A DNA stretch of 64,000 nt from Ochotona curzoniae (Eukaryota > Chordata > Mammalia > Lagomorpha > Ochotonidae). Below, in pieces: positions 48,651 to 59,201 of this stretch (positions are counted from its first letter, which is position 1; the number at the start of each line of letters is the position of its first letter). The notes under the pieces are model-generated. The model ran no database searches, was not told the DNA's origin, and was given only the letters and a program-made list of their open reading frames with translations. A program made the translations under genes and the position numbers. Location: contig NW_024464918.1 in NCBI RefSeq assembly GCF_017591425.1, positions 25,944,001 through 26,008,000 of the forward strand, read 5' to 3'.

Positions 48651-49780
48651 TCTGAGAAAAACAGCAAGTCCTAGGAAGAACTGGGAGTGTCTGAGGGCAA
48701 GGCCAGACTTCAGAACAGTGTCAAGTTCAGGGGCACTGCTTTGAAATCAGGAACAGAGCCTACCAGATAGCATGGGTCACAGCAGTTCTTGTTCTGTAAT
48801 GCTCCCTTCAGCTGATTCCAAGTCTGGTAGCCAGTGGCCTGCTAGATGCCTCACATGGGAACGAGTTTCCATGGCCACTGTCAGGAGTCGGTGTCACCTG
48901 ACACCGTGCACAGCATCACAGCAGGTGTGCTCTGGATGCTTACAACATGGTAGCAATGGAGGTGGTGACCTGCTTACACGAACAGGATGGATGTTAAGGT
49001 ATCTGGAAGCCAACAGTGCAAACATGCAAAAAGCTGTGTGGACCTCACGCCTTCTGAGGAACAAGTTCCTGGCTTCATGACAGAGACCACACCCTCAACC
49101 ACGTGGAACACAGTGCCTAAAGCCACCAGGTTGCCAGCTGCAAAACACCCTGGAGAAAGACCATGTGGGTCTCTCATCCCAGTCTCCCTGTGTCACAGCA
49201 CCTTACAAATGTTAATAAATGTTCCCTGATTAGCGACACCGTCTCTGAGTGTCAGGGCATCACAGTGTCTCCTCTGTTTCTCAAAGGTCCCCCAGCACCC
49301 TCAGGGGCTTACTGCTTGGTTCCCTGCACTGCCACTAGAATCAGTTATAAGACAGACGACTGTGAACAGCTAAGGGAGGTGGGGTTTCCATTTTGTTTGG
49401 AAACATGAGACAGTGCAGGTGGTCTGCTAGGTTTCTGTTGGTGGGACATAATGCAGAAAATGTGCCCTCTGCGAAGCTAGGCAGCATGGGCAAGTCTGGT
49501 GAAGTTTTCCACCATCATCCCCATCATACCACACACACAGCCTAAGCTATGCAAAATGACACTGCTACTGTGGGCTGGCCAACTGATAGTCAGGCAAGTA
49601 TATTTCAGCCAGAAAGTAGTACTCCAGGGCTTGTTTACACGTTGAGGTCCATGTCAGTAATGTATATCTCTCTATCTCAGAACCCTGGGCCGGTGTGGGA
49701 CTGCAGATTCCCCAATGTGATTTCCTGAATGATCACACCAAGCAGCGTTTTCCCAAAGGAATCTCTGAACCTTTTCTTGT
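48651..49780. other. FGF1 3' flank, no gene seen
   Basis: Unassigned sequence downstream of the first candidate polyadenylation site. It contains the second AATAAA, so it may belong to a longer 3' UTR. Confidence 0.35.
49214..49219 (+). terminator. Second candidate polyadenylation signal AATAAA
   Basis: An AATAAA preceded by GTT and followed by TGTTCCCTGATT and a downstream GTCTCTGAGTGT segment. It could mark a longer FGF1 3' UTR. There is no independent evidence that the transcript reaches here. Confidence 0.25.
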
Positions 49781-49975
49781 TTGAAGATTTGTTTATTTTT
49801 ATTGGAAAGACAGATTTACAGAAAGAAGAAGAGACAGAGAGAAAGATTTTCCGTCCACTAGTTCACTTTAGGATGTGAAGCTAGATGTGAAGTAGAACAA
49901 CCAGGACACGAACCAGTGCCCATGTAAGATCCCATAATGTGGGGACTTAACCACTGAGCCAATGCTCCGGACCCA
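49781..49975 (-). repeat. CSINE with a large internal deletion
   Basis: TTTATTTTTATTGGAAAGAC, GTCCACTAGTTCACTTTAGG, then directly GAAGTAGAACAACCAGGAC and CAATGCTCCGGACCC. About 130 bases of the body are missing. Confidence 0.85.
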
Positions 49976-52738
49976 AATCTTGAAACTCCCCATTGGTACT
50001 GTCGCCAACATACCACAGCAGAATCAGATTTCTCTCCCCTCCCCTTACACACACATATGTACCACCAATGAAAATGCTGGACATTGGGTGCTTGCTCTCT
50101 GCTAATTACATGACACAATCAAGCCCTCCTTTTCCTTCTCAAGCAGAACTTTCAATGTTCTGGAGTTTGATCCACATTAATAACAATGGTTTTCATTGCA
50201 ATCCAGCACATATATACCTTTTCACATACACAGCATGGCCCTTCTATTACATCTGGTCACACATCTGTTAAACTGGGTCCCCACATGAAGAAGTTATAAC
50301 CAAAGTTTGAAAGCTTCTGCCTTGAAGTAACTGTCCTCCTTCCCAAAGATGACAAGACCCAATTAGGACCCTGTGCTGTGACTTCAGTGTCTTTAGTGAC
50401 ACAGTTTGCTCTTAAGTAAACAAGACCAGGGGACATTCTGTAACCCAGGAACCATCTGTTCTGAAGGCTCTATGAATTCTTTCAGCCAGATTTGCTACTA
50501 ATCATGCAAAATGAATGTGCTGATGTGGACTCCACAGCACCCACCTCTGCCTCCCACTGACGCTGGCCTGGGCAGATTTCCGCTCTCAGCAGCCTGGGAG
50601 ACACACAAACCGCCCCCTTCCTTTGAAATTCCCATCACTAGAGGGCTTGAGATCATTGCTTCTCTGACTCCCACAGTCTTCCTTTCAGCCTAGTGTCTTG
50701 CCACCTCCCCAAATTCCAATTTCATAATCACTTCTAAGAAAGACACAAATAATTAGGTAAGCCAGGAAGAGATTGCAAACCCAAGGCTACTGAGCAGCTT
50801 CCCCAGCCTCCATCACTTTCTGGAAGTTACTGTAACCTCTTATCTACCTTTTTAAAAAAGTTTACCACCATGACTCAGTCATAAGATAAATTCCAATACT
50901 GCTGGGATGTGAGATTATACCAGGATTTAAAATTCCCATCTTTGCTGAATCAACTAAAAAAACAGTATGCCGTAAATGTTAGAGGGGTCTGGCACAGCTG
51001 ACAGTGGATCTTTTATGGGTGAACTTGACCAAAGAGAGAAATATAAAAGTGATAAAGTCACTTTGCATATTTATCTGAGTGATGTCCTGTTTGGGTGGGA
51101 ACAGGAGGGAGATCTCAAATCCTCAGTGCTTTAAGGTTGTCTATGTTAGCTGGGTTGTCTATGTTAGCTGGGTGTGACAAAAGCGGTACACCAAAGCAAA
51201 AAAAAAAACCAAAAAAACAAAACTGTAGTTGCTGGGATTGACAAGAGGAGCAGTGATGACAATGCAGGAACAGACCTGCCCAGCCGAGCACTGGGACTTA
51301 CACAGCATGTTCTTCATGTCAGCATCACCAGCACTGGGATGTTAGATGATTGCTAAGACTGAAATAATGGCACTGTTCCTTCTGATGCCACTCCTAAAAC
51401 AGATCTTCCACCATCAAAAGAAATGCCTTTTGCCATTGTTCATAGATTTCATTCTAAAACCCATCACAGGACTCACAGTGTGTGAGGCTTGGGGAGTTGA
51501 CATCAGATGCGCCAGACCTCGACGGTTCCAGAACATTCTCTCAGGTTGGTTACCAGGGAAACGCTCTACATGACTACTGGACTCTTTCTGTAACACTGGG
51601 CCCACTTGCAGTTGACATATTGACCATGACATGCCTCACTATTAGCTTTCCACCCCAGTTATAAAACTGAAAAGAGAAATGAGGCCACACGCAGCTTAAA
51701 GCCAGAGGGTGGGTTTGCTGTATAGAATGCACGTATTGTAGGACCTAGTTTGGGGAGCTTCTAGATGGAGCTGAGAACATTTGTGACGTAGGGAGCGGAT
51801 ATTTCCCAAATTGCTTCCTTCCTTTTTCTGCTCCCCATTGTTACACAGGTTAAATCTCCATGTTCAGAAGCTAAACATCGATGTCTGAATACATAAACCA
51901 GGAAAACCTCACCATGGCCTGCAGCCTTAGTGAAGAGCTGAGCACTCCTTATCTGGCACTACGTTCAGCTGAAGGTCCCGGCTTACTTGGCCCTGAAGTT
52001 TGAGAACCTAGCCATAGACAGGCAATTTGTGCAAATCATCACAGAACTATAATTCACTGTGATTCCCACATTTCAACCTTTCCTGTCTTAGGAAGCAATT
52101 TCTTTTTGTCTGACCCAGAGATACCTAAGAACAAAACGCCAGATTGTTTTTGCTGATATGTCCAAGTCAAAACACATTATTCTCCAAAGTAAATTAGAGG
52201 AATGTTGCTACACACTCCCTTGTTTTGTGTGAATCGGATCAACAGGACTGTTTGGAGCTTGGGAATATCAACTGTGTTTTAAGTTCAGTAATTTCCTGGG
52301 GAAATGAACAGTAAAATCGTTGGCGCCCTTGAAACAGGAGACTTACATTGGAAGCAGTGCTGCTGCCCTGGGAAATGGCATGAGGCTTCCAAGGAGCCGT
52401 TTCTGATCAACCAGAATGAATGAATGTGCAGAAGAGGGAAATGAGAGGAAAACACTGTTGTGGGTGGCTGGTGCTGGGGCATCTGTCAGAACGGACTGAA
52501 CGAAGGCCTGCCAGAGCAGTGGTTTTTCACTGCACAGCTCCTAAGAATCTCGAACATCTGGGAGGAGTCTAGGGCAACAGAAGGCTAACCAGCCCAGGAA
52601 CATACTGCTGCTGCTGCTGCAACCAGCTGAAAACAAAGGATCTTTCCTCAGTTCCCTCCCTTCTCGGTCATTTCTTGTTAACTACATGAGTCAGGGTCCA
52701 GTCAGGACATGAAAGTCACATCAAGAATTAGAACAAGG
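49976..52738. other. Intergenic, no gene seen
   Basis: Unassigned. It contains the 18-bp duplication at 51135 and a CTG repeat-like run at about 52606-52620. Nothing coding recognised. Confidence 0.4.
51135..51170. repeat. 18-bp tandem duplication
   Basis: GGTTGTCTATGTTAGCTG occurs twice in direct succession, 51135-51152 and 51153-51170, without a mismatch. Confidence 0.95.
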
Positions 52739-53040
52739 ATTTTTTTTTAAAGATTTATTATTTATTTTTACAGCAGAACAACAGAGGGAGACAGAGAGAC
52801 AGGAAGTGATAGAGAGAAGAGAATGATTTTCCAGCCACTGATTCACTCACCAAATGGTCACAGCAGCTAGGGCTGGGCTGAAGCCAGAACCAGGAAGTCC
52901 ACCTGGTAGTCCACGTGGGCTGCAGGACTTGCCAAGCACATTAACAGGACATCAAATGGGAACTAGAGTGGCAGGGACTTAGACCTTTAGAGATTTGAGT
53001 TAAGTAACAGCTTAACCACCTGCACTACATCATTAGCCCC
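52739..53040 (-). repeat. CSINE-related SINE
   Basis: TTTTTTTTAAAGATTTATT head, CCACTGATTCACTCACC, CTGAAGCCAGAACCAGG and CACTACATCATTAGCCCC end. Confidence 0.8.
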
Positions 53041-53333
53041 TGAGCAGACAGTTTTGAATGCAAAGAATTATTAACTAAAAATAACAGATGGAGGGACAGT
53101 GCTACCTCCAAGACTGAGGATGGCATTCGAGGAAGGGGCAAATTTGGAAGAGACTGTCCATCTGAGGACACCAGTTTGGCCTTATTGGAAAAGATGTGGC
53201 TGTGGCCCATGGGTCTGTGAAACATTTCACTGAGTGGCTGCTGAAAGCATCCTGTATGGAACGTGGTTAGACGCCTGTAGCAGCTTCATGCACCACCAGG
53301 GCCACTGGGCCATGGCAGTGAGAAGCCCCTTCT

Positions 53334-53568
53334 GGGCCCAGGGCAAGGGCTCCTTTAGCTAATCCTTCCCCCATCGTAAGCGTCAGGATTCCATATAGCA
53401 TCTGTTCGTGTCCCAGTTGTTCCACTTCCCATCAGCTCAACTCTGCCCAGTGCAGCCATTTAAGGAGTGAACCAGAGGATTTCAGATCTCTATCTTCTCT
53501 ATCTCTCTGTCTTCTCCTCTCTGTGAATTTGCCTTTCCAATAAAAATAAATCATTAATAAAAAAAAAA
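53334..53568 (+). repeat. CSINE, internally deleted
   Basis: GGGCCCAGGGCAAGGGCTCC start, GTTGTTCCACTTCCCATC joined directly to AGCTCAACTCTGCCCAG, and GCCTTTCCAATAAAAATAAA tail. The middle of the body is absent. Confidence 0.8.
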
Positions 53569-54029
53569 AGAAAGAGCCCTTTCCTTCGACACTGCCACCT
53601 CTAGCACCCTCTATTGACAACCCTTAACTGCATTAGCTGGCATAGAATAACGTTCATAGGGTCCAGTTCTAGTGTCCCATTGAAAACCAAGAGTCTGGAA
53701 GCAAAAAGCAATTCACAGGAACCCAGCAGAAGCACAATTCAGATTCTGTGCTCTAGATAGAGTATTCAAAAGTGAGAAAAGACAATCCTTTCTTTTCAAA
53801 AGCTTGTCACAGTATTGGAGAATTCCCTTAGTGAGAGCATGAATTTGTTTTTATTTTGGTCCCTTAAAAGTCTGCTGCTGTCTTTCAGAGCTCTGGGAGC
53901 CCCTAAGAAAGATACGTGTCCTGCAGCCACTGCTTTTACACTCTGTTGTCTGATTGCAATCAGGCTAAATCCACATGACACACAGATACACTAGAACAGA
54001 GCTTTGAAGACAGACTGTTAGAGCTGACT

Positions 54030-54215
54030 TCTGGCTCCCTAACTCACTGACTCAGCAACTTAAGGGGAAGTTGCATCATCTTTCCGTGCCTCTGTTTGCT
54101 CCCCTAGAAAATGAGCAGGTGACAACGTTAATCTCACAGGGCTGCTCATGAGATAATGGCATGAAGATCATTTATACGCAGTGTTTGGAACGTGGTAAGA
54201 ATTAAAATATTTGCT
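54030..54215 (+). repeat. MIR-type repeat
   Basis: GGCTCCCTAACTCACTGAC, GTGCCTCTGTTTGCTCCCC, AATCTCACAGGGCTGCTCATG and GTTTGGAACGTGGTAAG in MIR order. Confidence 0.7.
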
Positions 54216-54278
54216 GCTTTAAAAAAAAAACACATATATTCCACATGTTATATAAGAGAAAGCCAAAAACTGATGCTT

Positions 54279-54514
54279 TGTTTTTTAAGTTTATTTATTT
54301 GTTTTTATTATGTTGAAAGATGAGGGGGAATTGTTGTTCCATCCACTGATTCATTCCTCAAATGTCTGCAACAGCCAAGGCTGCACCAGATCCAAGCCAG
54401 GAGCCCAAAGCTACAGCCAGCTGTCCCGTGTGGGGGCTCAGACCCAAGCACCCGAACCATCCTCTGGGGTCTCCCAGGGGAGCCTGGAGGAGCCTGGATT
54501 AGAAGTTCAGATGG
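54279..54514 (-). repeat. CSINE, 5'-truncated, abutting a 5S rRNA pseudogene
   Basis: AAGTTTATTTATTTGTTTTT head, CCATCCACTGATTCATTCC and GGATTAGAAGTTCAGATGG. The element's own 5' end is lacking. The 5S-derived sequence starts at the next base, on the opposite strand. Confidence 0.8.
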
Positions 54515-54614
54515 GTCTACGGCCATACCACCCTGAATGCGCCCGATCTTGTCTGATCTCGGAAGCTAAGCAGGGTTGGGCCTGGTCAGTACTTGGATGG
54601 GAGAAATACAGGTG
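54515..54614 (+). pseudogene. 5S rRNA pseudogene, truncated
   Basis: Starts exactly at the 5S 5' end (GTCTACGGCCATACCACCC) and stays nearly identical through AGCTAAGCAGGGT and TACTTGGATGGGAGA, so the internal promoter boxes (A box, intermediate element, C box) are kept with few changes. After GGGAGA about nine bases are missing, and similarity fades by about AATACAGGTG. The 3' stem and the T-run terminator are absent, so it should not give a functional 5S rRNA. Such copies are common retroposed pseudogenes in mammals. Confidence 0.93.
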
Positions 54615-57600
54615 AGACTCTATCCCAGGCACTCTGATAGGAATGTGAGCATCTCAAGAAGCAGTTTAATTTGCTGGGTGACAATACCTGCCCCCTTAAA
54701 ATGATCTTTCAGCTTGTCAATTTAAGGGCCCAGTGGCTAATCTCAGAACTTCACATTTGGAGAGGTCCTGCTCCAAAGCAGTCTATCCAAAAAAGATAGG
54801 ATAATCTTAGTTGACACCAAGTTTAGTAAAGCCCAGATTACACCAATTTCCCTATCCAGTTTGAGTGCTCAGGCTCCATCCAAGCTGTATCTCATACCAG
54901 ATGCCACATAGTAAATAACGTGCTATAAATTTAAGAGCCCAAGTTACATGAAAGACAACAGATGAGTAGTAAGAGATCAGTAAAACATGTACAGGAAACA
55001 GCAAAAATGAAACAGGCTTGCTCAGTTAAAAGGAAGAAGCTTTAAAAAGAGATAGGCTCACAGCAGTTTTCAGACAGTTCAAAGGTCACTTTGGTTTTCT
55101 TGCTGTAGTGGTCCAAAGGAGTGTAAGTACTTGGAACTTGACAAAGGAGTAGTTTCAGTTCAATACAAAGGTGTTCTTGTTTTAAAGAAAACCATTCTGA
55201 GAGTTTCCCATCATGGAACACACACTTCTGGGGACCAGCAAGCTCCACTCCAGGGGAGTCTCACACCAAGCCTGTTGAGATCCTGTGACATGTCACCCAG
55301 ACCTTTAGCAATGACCCTCCTTGTGATCTTCAAGGACAGTCTTAGTGAAGACACTACCCTTGCCCGGGTCATGTGCTTCCTGAGACAGTGTGTATTATGG
55401 ACAGATCTCAAGGGTCATTTAGCTTCCGAACTGCCCAGAGGGTCAACTAGGCCTTTACTGAGACTGTCTCAACTGGCCCTTTTGCTGTACTCTGCCTCCT
55501 CCGCTTGCACACGAGCTCCAAGAGAACTCCCTAATCCTCTTTCCTCCACGTCTATCTCAGGACCTGCTGTCCAGATGCTCCTGATGCTGTTGGGGGCAGA
55601 ACTACAGCAAAGGTCCCCTCCATCTCTGTGACTAAACCAAGTCTCCTTCAGGGCACCTGAAGCAGAATGCTCTACCAAGACTGAGCCCATCTCTTTTGGA
55701 TCTAGCACACATACAAGACCAGCCAAGCAAATCTCACCTTCTCCCTGTTCACTTGGCCTACAGCCAGCCCACTGTCACTGAGAGCTGGGTGGGGTCATTT
55801 GTGGAACATCACATTTACATTCTGTCATTTGTCCAAAATTTTGTTCACGATTGAACAACACCCAAACATGCACCAGGCCTATTGAGTCCAACAGTGCATA
55901 AAAGAACCCTGGCTTGGAGATGACATTCTACAGAGGGAAACAGATGGCAATGAGGAAAGTGTGACTTCCCGAATGCCAGACACTTGCTTACTGCTTGCAC
56001 ATGTTTGCTGTGCATGCTTACTGCCTGATCACTGAGTACCTCTAATTCATATGGTTTCTGTAAGATGAAGTCACAGTTTGGTCTACTTTAGGTCCATGAC
56101 AAGGAAAAAATGCTGATAGTTGAAACTACTTAGATATTTCTTCTTATATAAACTGAAACAAATGTAACTCTACCACAATAAAATAAACAATTGCAAATCA
56201 TCTGTCCCAAATATGTACTCTACAATCCAGGAAGCAATTTACACAAGGATCACACTGAGAAAAGTAAACTTGCAACTGTGATAGCTGCTTGCAAAGAGGT
56301 TTCATGACCATGCAAGGAGACTGAACTTACCCAAAGAGTTTCTTGAGAATGTATGGTGATATCTGACAGAAGAGGGAGGATTTGATGAGGTCAAGAAGTG
56401 GGGCAAGGCCTCTGAAGTACATTCTGGATGAGGCAGAGGCCAGTGCAGAATAGAGTGGTGTGGCTCCATTGTGTAGCTTCTACAGACACCTGGGGGAAGA
56501 GAGAGAGAGTAGAATACACATGACCATTCTCTTTCCCCACACAGATGAACTGTAACATGCTTCTGACCCTGTACCAAGGAATATAGCAAATCATAATCAG
56601 CAGGTAATCTTCTGACCTGAGTTCAAGTCCATGAAATGTATTCTGGATGGGAAGCAAGGGGCTGAGGCTCTGGTGAATGTCTGCCTTCCCCAGAGGCTTT
56701 AATCATTCCATCCAGCAGGTGGAGTCCACGAAAATGCTTTTTGCTCCCAGTGAATTCCCTGAGAGCCTATAGGAAAAGCCAAGTTTGCCAGCTCAGTTAA
56801 GAGAAGAGGGGAGCAGGGATTGAGCCTGCAGGTCTCATTTATGTTCAAAACATGAAGTCATTAGCTTCTTACTGCTGTGCTTCCAGAGAATTCTGAATTG
56901 GCCATTTCTGTCCAGGGTTGGATAGCTATGCTATTAATCCATCCAAAACCAAATGAGGTGGCTTAAAAAAAGAATCACACAACCAAAAACCACATCCTTT
57001 ACAAGGCAGAAAACCATAAAGGCAACTTGGAAAGTCTTCACAAGTGGGGCCAGTTTCACGATTTGGGGGCAACTGGCTGACTGGAGGCATCTCAATCTGC
57101 ATTTGGAAACAGGCAGCACTGGGAAGCATCAGATAAGACCCTCAGAGCCCACCCAACTCTTCAGCACTCGCCTCTCATAGTCCTAACATCACACATTGCA
57201 CCCCATAGAAAGAACAAAGAGATCGGAAGCAGCAAGTGAACAGAGAACCTTTGTCGTGCTCCATCCACGTCCTGTGAGAAATATGACCAGTTCTTAGAGG
57301 GACTACTGTGAATTAATCTCATTCAACTTTCTATAAAAAAAAAAAAACAGGATGAAACAAAGGACACAGTGCCCGAACCCCTGCTATACAGAGAGAAAAG
57401 TACATCATGGAGGAAGTCATAGCTTAGCTGAAGAATGTGACTGATAAACCAATCCTTAGGATGCAATCCAGAAGAACATTGAGAGAAATGTCCAGGAAGC
57501 CTGTGGCCTACAAGTGGAGATGCTTTTTCTTTCCAGGAGAATCTGAAAAGGAGGAGTAGCATGTGAACTAGTTCACAGGAGATGAACAGGTATAGTGGTT

Positions 57601-57861
57601 GTAGAGCTCATGTGCCCTCAGAGTAAACTCTGCTACCTAATCACCAACATGAAGGTGCTGAGACATGTGGACCTAGGGAGATAATTGGGTCACCAGGACT
57701 CCAGCCTTATGAGTGGGATTGACATCCTTATGGGGAAAAAAAGACCCCTGGAGCTACTTTGCCTCTTCTACCAGGAAAACGGGTGTCAAAGTTTCCAGGA
57801 GCAGCCCTGCAGCCAATGAAGGAAACAATCCAAAAAATGGTCTACAGGGGCACGTGTCTAG
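54615..57861. other. Intergenic, no gene seen
   Basis: Unassigned. An open frame of 166 codons (55131-55631, +) has no recognisable domain, start context or splice signals. Text around 57.59-57.80 kb (AGATAATTGGGTCACC, TTATGAGTGGGATTGAC) resembles an old LTR-type mammalian repeat that I cannot name safely. Confidence 0.4.
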
Positions 57862-58142
57862 TGTCATGTTTAAGACAAGGTTTGAGATATCCACATCCCT
57901 TACTAGAGGGCCTGGGGTAGAATACAGCTCTTCTTCCAATTCCAGCTTCCTGCTAACACACATCTTGGACAGCAGCAGGTGATGGCTTAAACACTTGGGT
58001 TCCTGCCACTCACATGGGAGATCCGGATGGAGTTTCCAGGTCCTGGCTTCCGCTGGCCCAGCCCCATCTGTACTGGTCATTGGCATCTGGAGAATGAACC
58101 AGCCAATAAAAAATGTTTCCCCACCCCTATCTCTTTAAACAA
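57862..58142 (+). repeat. CSINE-type SINE, older
   Basis: AATTCCAGCTTCCTGCTAAC, AAACACTTGGGTTCCTGCC, CACATGGGAGATCCGGATGG and a short A-rich end. Confidence 0.75.
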
Positions 58143-58159
58143 CAAAAGAATTAATTAAC

Positions 58160-58826
58160 AAAAAAGAGGGAACAAGTGTTATAGCATAATCAGTCAAGCC
58201 TCAGCCTACAATGCTAGCAACCCACATGGGCACCAGTTAAGTGTCCTGGTTGTTCGTTTTAAATCCAACTCCCTGTTAATGTGCCTGGGAAAGCAGTGAA
58301 GGATGGTCCAAGGGACTGGGCCCCTTCCACCCACAGGGGAGACCAGGTTTCTGGCTTTGACCTGGGCTAACCTCAGCCATTATGGCCTCCTTGGGAGTGA
58401 ATCAAGAGATGGAACATTTCACTCTTCCTATCTCTCCCTCTCATTCTCTGTAACTTTTGTCTTTAAGATTTATTTATTTTTATTGCAAAGTCAGATATAC
58501 AGAGAGGAGGAGAGACAGATAGGAAGATCTTCCATCCAATGATTCACTCCCCAAGTGACCACAATGGCTGTTGCTGAGCCAATCCTAATCCAGGAGCCAG
58601 GAACTTCTTCAAGGTCTCTCACGCGGGTGCAGGGGCCTTGGGACGTCCTTGACTGCTTTCCCAGGCCACAGGCAGGGAGCTGGACAGGAAGTGGCGCTGC
58701 CAGGATTATAACTGGCGCCCATATGGGATCCTAGCGCATTCAAGGTGAGGACTTTAGTTGCTAGGCCACCACGCTGGGCCTTCTCTGTAACTTTTTAAGA
58801 AAGAAAAATCTTTTAAAAGAAGAAAA
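58160..58826 (+). repeat. CSINE split by a younger CSINE
   Basis: The host copy runs 58160-58458 and continues 58796-58826: CACATGGGCACCAGTTAAG, GGGAAAGCAGTGAAGGATGG, CTATCTCTCCCTCTCATTC, then its A-rich end AAATCTTTTAAAAG after the interrupting element. Confidence 0.85.
58459..58780 (-). repeat. CSINE, young, inserted in another SINE
   Basis: Full-length antisense copy (GCAAAGTCAGATATACAGAG ... CACCACGCTGGGCC). TTCTCTGTAACTTTT is duplicated exactly at 58444-58458 and 58781-58795. Confidence 0.96.
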
Positions 58827-59075
58827 ATATTCTATTTGTACTGAACTATGAAGATGGCTGTTGTCAGTTCCATGTCATGAGGAAGACAGATTTCCCTCTG
58901 AGAATTTCTCATTAGGAACCTGTCCTCAAAATGTGGCCTATACTGTTGGGGGCACTGACCATTTCCTGCCCTGTGATTGGCCCTTTGCCCTGATTGGTGT
59001 GCCTTGGTTCTCTTTAAGTTGATTGGTCAAGTTTGACAGTTAAGCGGGGGGCTTGGCGGGGGAGGGGCTGGAGCG

Positions 59076-59120
59076 TAACGGTCATAACGGTCACAACGGA
59101 GTTAACGGACAGAACGGGAG
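59076..59120 (+). promoter_or_regulatory. Five 9-bp units with AACGG cores in the LTR
   Basis: NAACGG occurs at 59076, 59085, 59094, 59103 and 59112, an exact 9-bp period. The first three units have T or C as first base and the best unit reads TAACGGTCA. YAACGG is the known MYB-family recognition core. Placement between the CCAAT boxes and the AATAAA/TATA-like string fits a U3 enhancer. Function is inferred. Confidence 0.6.
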
Positions 59121-59125
59121 ATCAG

Positions 59126-59131
59126 AATAAA
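59126..59131 (+). terminator. LTR AATAAA
   Basis: An AATAAAAGCGCC string 65 bases before the LTR end. It could be the polyadenylation signal, the TATA substitute, or both, as in some short retroviral LTRs. Confidence 0.5.
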
Positions 59132-59201
59132 AGCGCCTTGAAGACTCTCTCAAGTGTCGGGTGATTTCTTCCGCGGGACGGGAGGACCCCCGATAATATA
59201 C

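Larger units (their letters stand above)
58944..59196 (+). mobile_element. Solo LTR of an endogenous retrovirus, CpG-rich
   Basis: Starts TGTTGGGGGCACTG and ends CCCCCGATAA, flanked by TATAC at 58939-58943 and 59197-59201, a target duplication. Inside are three ATTGG (inverted CCAAT) boxes at 58976, 58993 and 59022, a GC-box-like GGGGGAGGGGCTGG, a five-unit 9-bp repeat at 59076-59120 and AATAAA at 59126, which may serve as polyadenylation signal. Fourteen CpGs lie in the last 156 bases, so methylation decay is slight and the insertion looks recent. The TGTTGGG start recalls class II (IAP/ERVK-like) LTRs. The end is AA instead of the usual CA. No viral gene is present. Confidence 0.75.

Noticed and set aside
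54515..54614. Functional 5S rRNA gene
   Set aside because: The 3' end is missing, about nine bases are deleted after the C box and there is no T-run terminator.
55131..55631. 166-codon open frame on the plus strand
   Set aside because: No start context, domain or splice signal that I recognise. It could be part of an unnamed old repeat.
58944..59196. CpG-island promoter of a cellular gene
   Set aside because: The target duplication and the LTR-type order of elements explain the CpG density better, and no exon follows.
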